NCBI GenBank assembly: GCA_017503575.1
Contig: JAFVSV010000053.1
Span: forward strand, 31,906 to 95,905
Direction: 5' to 3'
From: Alistipes sp.
Lineage (GTDB): Bacteria > Bacteroidota > Bacteroidia > Bacteroidales > Rikenellaceae
Length of the DNA: 64,000 bases
Positions 62,571 through 64,000 of this stretch are shown here, in pieces. Under the pieces are notes generated by a model. The model ran no database searches. It was not told the origin of the DNA and saw only the letters and a list, made by a program, of their open reading frames with translations. A program made the position numbers and the translations under genes. Positions within the stretch are counted from its first letter, which is position 1, and every line of letters starts with the position of its first letter.

Positions 62571-64000
62571 ATGAAATTTCAGATGATTACAAGAGGCCTA
62601 ATAGCGGCATTAATGGTTTTCGCTATGGTAGGATGTAGCAATGAAGAGCCAGCACCTAAACCCGACAACCCAGCAGCAGAGGAGAAGGAGCCTACGGTGG
62701 CATTGGAGATTAGCGAGATTACAACGAATACAATATCCTTTACCATTGAGGCGACCGATGCCCAGAGCATCACCTATCTTATTGCAGAGGGTACGGCTGC
62801 TCCTGATGCGGCGAAGGTCCTTGCCGAGGGCGTTAAGGCCGAGAGTGACGAGATTACCTGCTCGGAGCTAAAACCCGATACCGACTACTCGATAGCTGTT
62901 GTGGCTGTAAATATCGAAAAGCAGGCATACGCCTCGACTGGTGCAAAGACCGAGGCTGAGGAGGTGCCAATGCCTGAGGTTACGGTATCGCTACGCGAGG
63001 GTAGCGTTGCGGAGCACTCGTTTAGCTTCTTCATCTCATCTACGGAGGCTGATGTATTGAAGTGGGTATGTATCGAGGATGGCTCGCGTGATGTGACAGC
63101 AGCGCAGGTAATTGCAAATGGTACAGCGGCAGAGGCAAATGTCGAGAGCGAGGTGGTGGTTGATAATCTTGAGCCTAATACATCGTATGCCGTATACGCC
63201 GCTGCTACGTGCGATATCGAGGGCTTCGAGCCAGTTATCTCGGAGAAACTCGTGATTAAAACAGCCGAGCCACAGCCAGTGGGTTACCACCTCTCGGATA
63301 CTACTACGGCTACAGCCAACAAACTCAGTTCGTCGCTTGATAACTACTTCATCACCTTTACCGATGAGGCTAATGGCTACACGTTGCGTTGCGACTTCTA
63401 TACTGCCATAGGTGACTATCTTCCTTCGGGCGAGTATACATTAGGTGAGGTTGCAGAGGGTGCGCTGAATAAGAGCTATACTACGTTTATGTTTACTCCT
63501 TCTGATAGTCAGATGACTCCATTTGAGCGTGGTAGCGTGACTGTAGAGGCTACGCCTAATGAGGAGACTCGTGAGGTGCAGTACTCGTTTAATGGACTAC
63601 TCTACTTCTCTAACGGTGACTTCGTAACGATTGACTATAACGGCCTTGTAGAGGGCATTATGCTTCCTGAGCCTACTCCTGAGATACCAGGTGTTCCTGA
63701 GGGTGCAACGGTGTTCACTCCTGATATTGAGATTAAACAACCTGTACGTATACATACCGCATCCCTTGTGCCAGGTGAGTACTATATAAAGTTCTACGAC
63801 AGTAATTGGAATGAGCTCGTGCTTGACATTATGCTTGACCCTGCGATATGTAACGATGGTAACGATGCTCTTCCTGCTGGTCGCTACACCATGGAGGATG
63901 GCACTATTGATAGTTATAGTAACGTTGCACTCTATAACCCATATTTTTCGGAGAACTTTACCGAGGCTGAACTTGTCGTAAGCGTAGAGGGTTTGGAGTA
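62571..64000 (+). CDS. Fn3-like repeat lipoprotein, cut by the window edge
   Basis: The open frame runs for 476 codons and reaches the right edge, where only TA of the next codon is present, so it may end there or continue. I chose the start MKFQMITRGLIAALMVFAMV, which gives the lipobox VGC followed by SNEEPAP; an in-frame ATG lies 12 codons upstream. Two Fn3-like repeats cover about 40-130 and 135-230 (ELKPDTDYSIAVVAVNIEK; NLEPNTSYAVYAAATCDIE). From about 240 on are two beta-rich domains (DNYFITFTDEANGYTLRCDF; SLVPGEYYIKFYDSNWNELV). It resembles the other beta-sandwich lipoproteins of this window. Confidence 0.75.
   Translation, partial: MKFQMITRGLIAALMVFAMVGCSNEEPAPKPDNPAAEEKEPTVALEISEITTNTISFTIEATDAQSITYLIAEGTAAPDAAKVLAEGVKAESDEITCSELKPDTDYSIAVVAVNIEKQAYASTGAKTEAEEVPMPEVTVSLREGSVAEHSFSFFISSTEADVLKWVCIEDGSRDVTAAQVIANGTAAEANVESEVVVDNLEPNTSYAVYAAATCDIEGFEPVISEKLVIKTAEPQPVGYHLSDTTTATANKLSSSLDNYFITFTDEANGYTLRCDFYTAIGDYLPSGEYTLGEVAEGALNKSYTTFMFTPSDSQMTPFERGSVTVEATPNEETREVQYSFNGLLYFSNGDFVTIDYNGLVEGIMLPEPTPEIPGVPEGATVFTPDIEIKQPVRIHTASLVPGEYYIKFYDSNWNELVLDIMLDPAICNDGNDALPAGRYTMEDGTIDSYSNVALYNPYFSENFTEAELVVSVEGLE

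Noticed and set aside
1-64000. CRISPR array, toxin-antitoxin or restriction-type defence island
   Set aside because: No regularly spaced direct repeats and no cas, toxin, methylase or nuclease gene cluster were seen; nfo and rnhB are ordinary repair genes.

Overview
The window looks like a chromosomal segment of a gut-type Bacteroidales bacterium, possibly Rikenellaceae/Alistipes-like; the family placement is only a guess. Direct reasons are the repeated Bacteroidetes -7 promoter box TAnnTTTG with an upstream TTG, weak or absent Shine-Dalgarno sequences, many lipoproteins with acidic residues straight after the lipobox Cys, and typical family content (BACON-type domains, DUF1573, DUF3078, PepSY-like DUF2874, DUF349, a fimbrillin-like protein, a Ptb-Buk-AckA cluster). 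I see no rRNA, CRISPR array, prophage or intact transposase gene.

Layout. 0.15-12.7 kb: one same-strand block of eight exported proteins (Calx-beta-like, BACON-like and leucine-rich-repeat lipoproteins, a subtilisin-like lipoprotein protease, a DUF1573 protein, a small lipocalin-like lipoprotein, and a large repeat lipoprotein) with 1-39 nt gaps, ended by a bidirectional terminator. 12.8-16.7 kb, minus: two overlapping genes for secreted proteins of unknown function, then argR. 16.7-19.9 kb: two more lipoproteins. 20-24.5 kb: thiL, a 400-nt hairpin-rich gap next to tRNA-Pro that carries copies of the tRNA 3' end, then a metal-chelate/cobalamin-type ABC importer whose binding protein and permease are fused in one polypeptide. 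24.6-25.2 kb: tRNA-Glu and rpsT with a long leader. 25.3-29.6 kb, minus: two PepSY-like proteins, a small membrane protein, a C-terminal processing protease and a DUF3078 protein. 29.7-32.6 kb: nfo, a GH53 endo-galactanase, mntP and a SLOG-like protein. 32.7-39.3 kb: a fimbrillin-like lipoprotein, three BACON-like lipoproteins and a SIMPL protein. 39.5-44.9 kb, minus: a Wzx-type flippase, aroQ, buk, ptb and ackA. 45.2-50.9 kb: DUF349 protein, pyrG, yidC. 51-55.6 kb, minus: gcvP and a TGS-containing nucleoside kinase. 55.7-62.2 kb: UshA-like 5'-nucleotidase, rnhB, a DUF486 protein, a DPP III-like peptidase, slyD and a clostripain-like lipoprotein. A further lipoprotein gene runs to the right edge.

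How it fits together. Housekeeping functions (translation, CTP synthesis, membrane insertion, thiamine, arginine control, DNA repair, substrate-level phosphorylation via acyl kinases) alternate with a large surface-lipoprotein repertoire of beta-sandwich and repeat proteins plus several exported proteases. The most unusual feature is a hairpin repeat of about 127 bp present twice, at 37863-37989 and 41502-41628. Both copies lie just after stop codons of minus-strand genes, are the same length and show compensatory stem changes. One copy sits inside a flanking repeat that also exists without it at 36901-36956, as a filled site and an empty site would. The fused binding-protein/permease, with an extra helix that reconciles its topology, is the most unusual protein.
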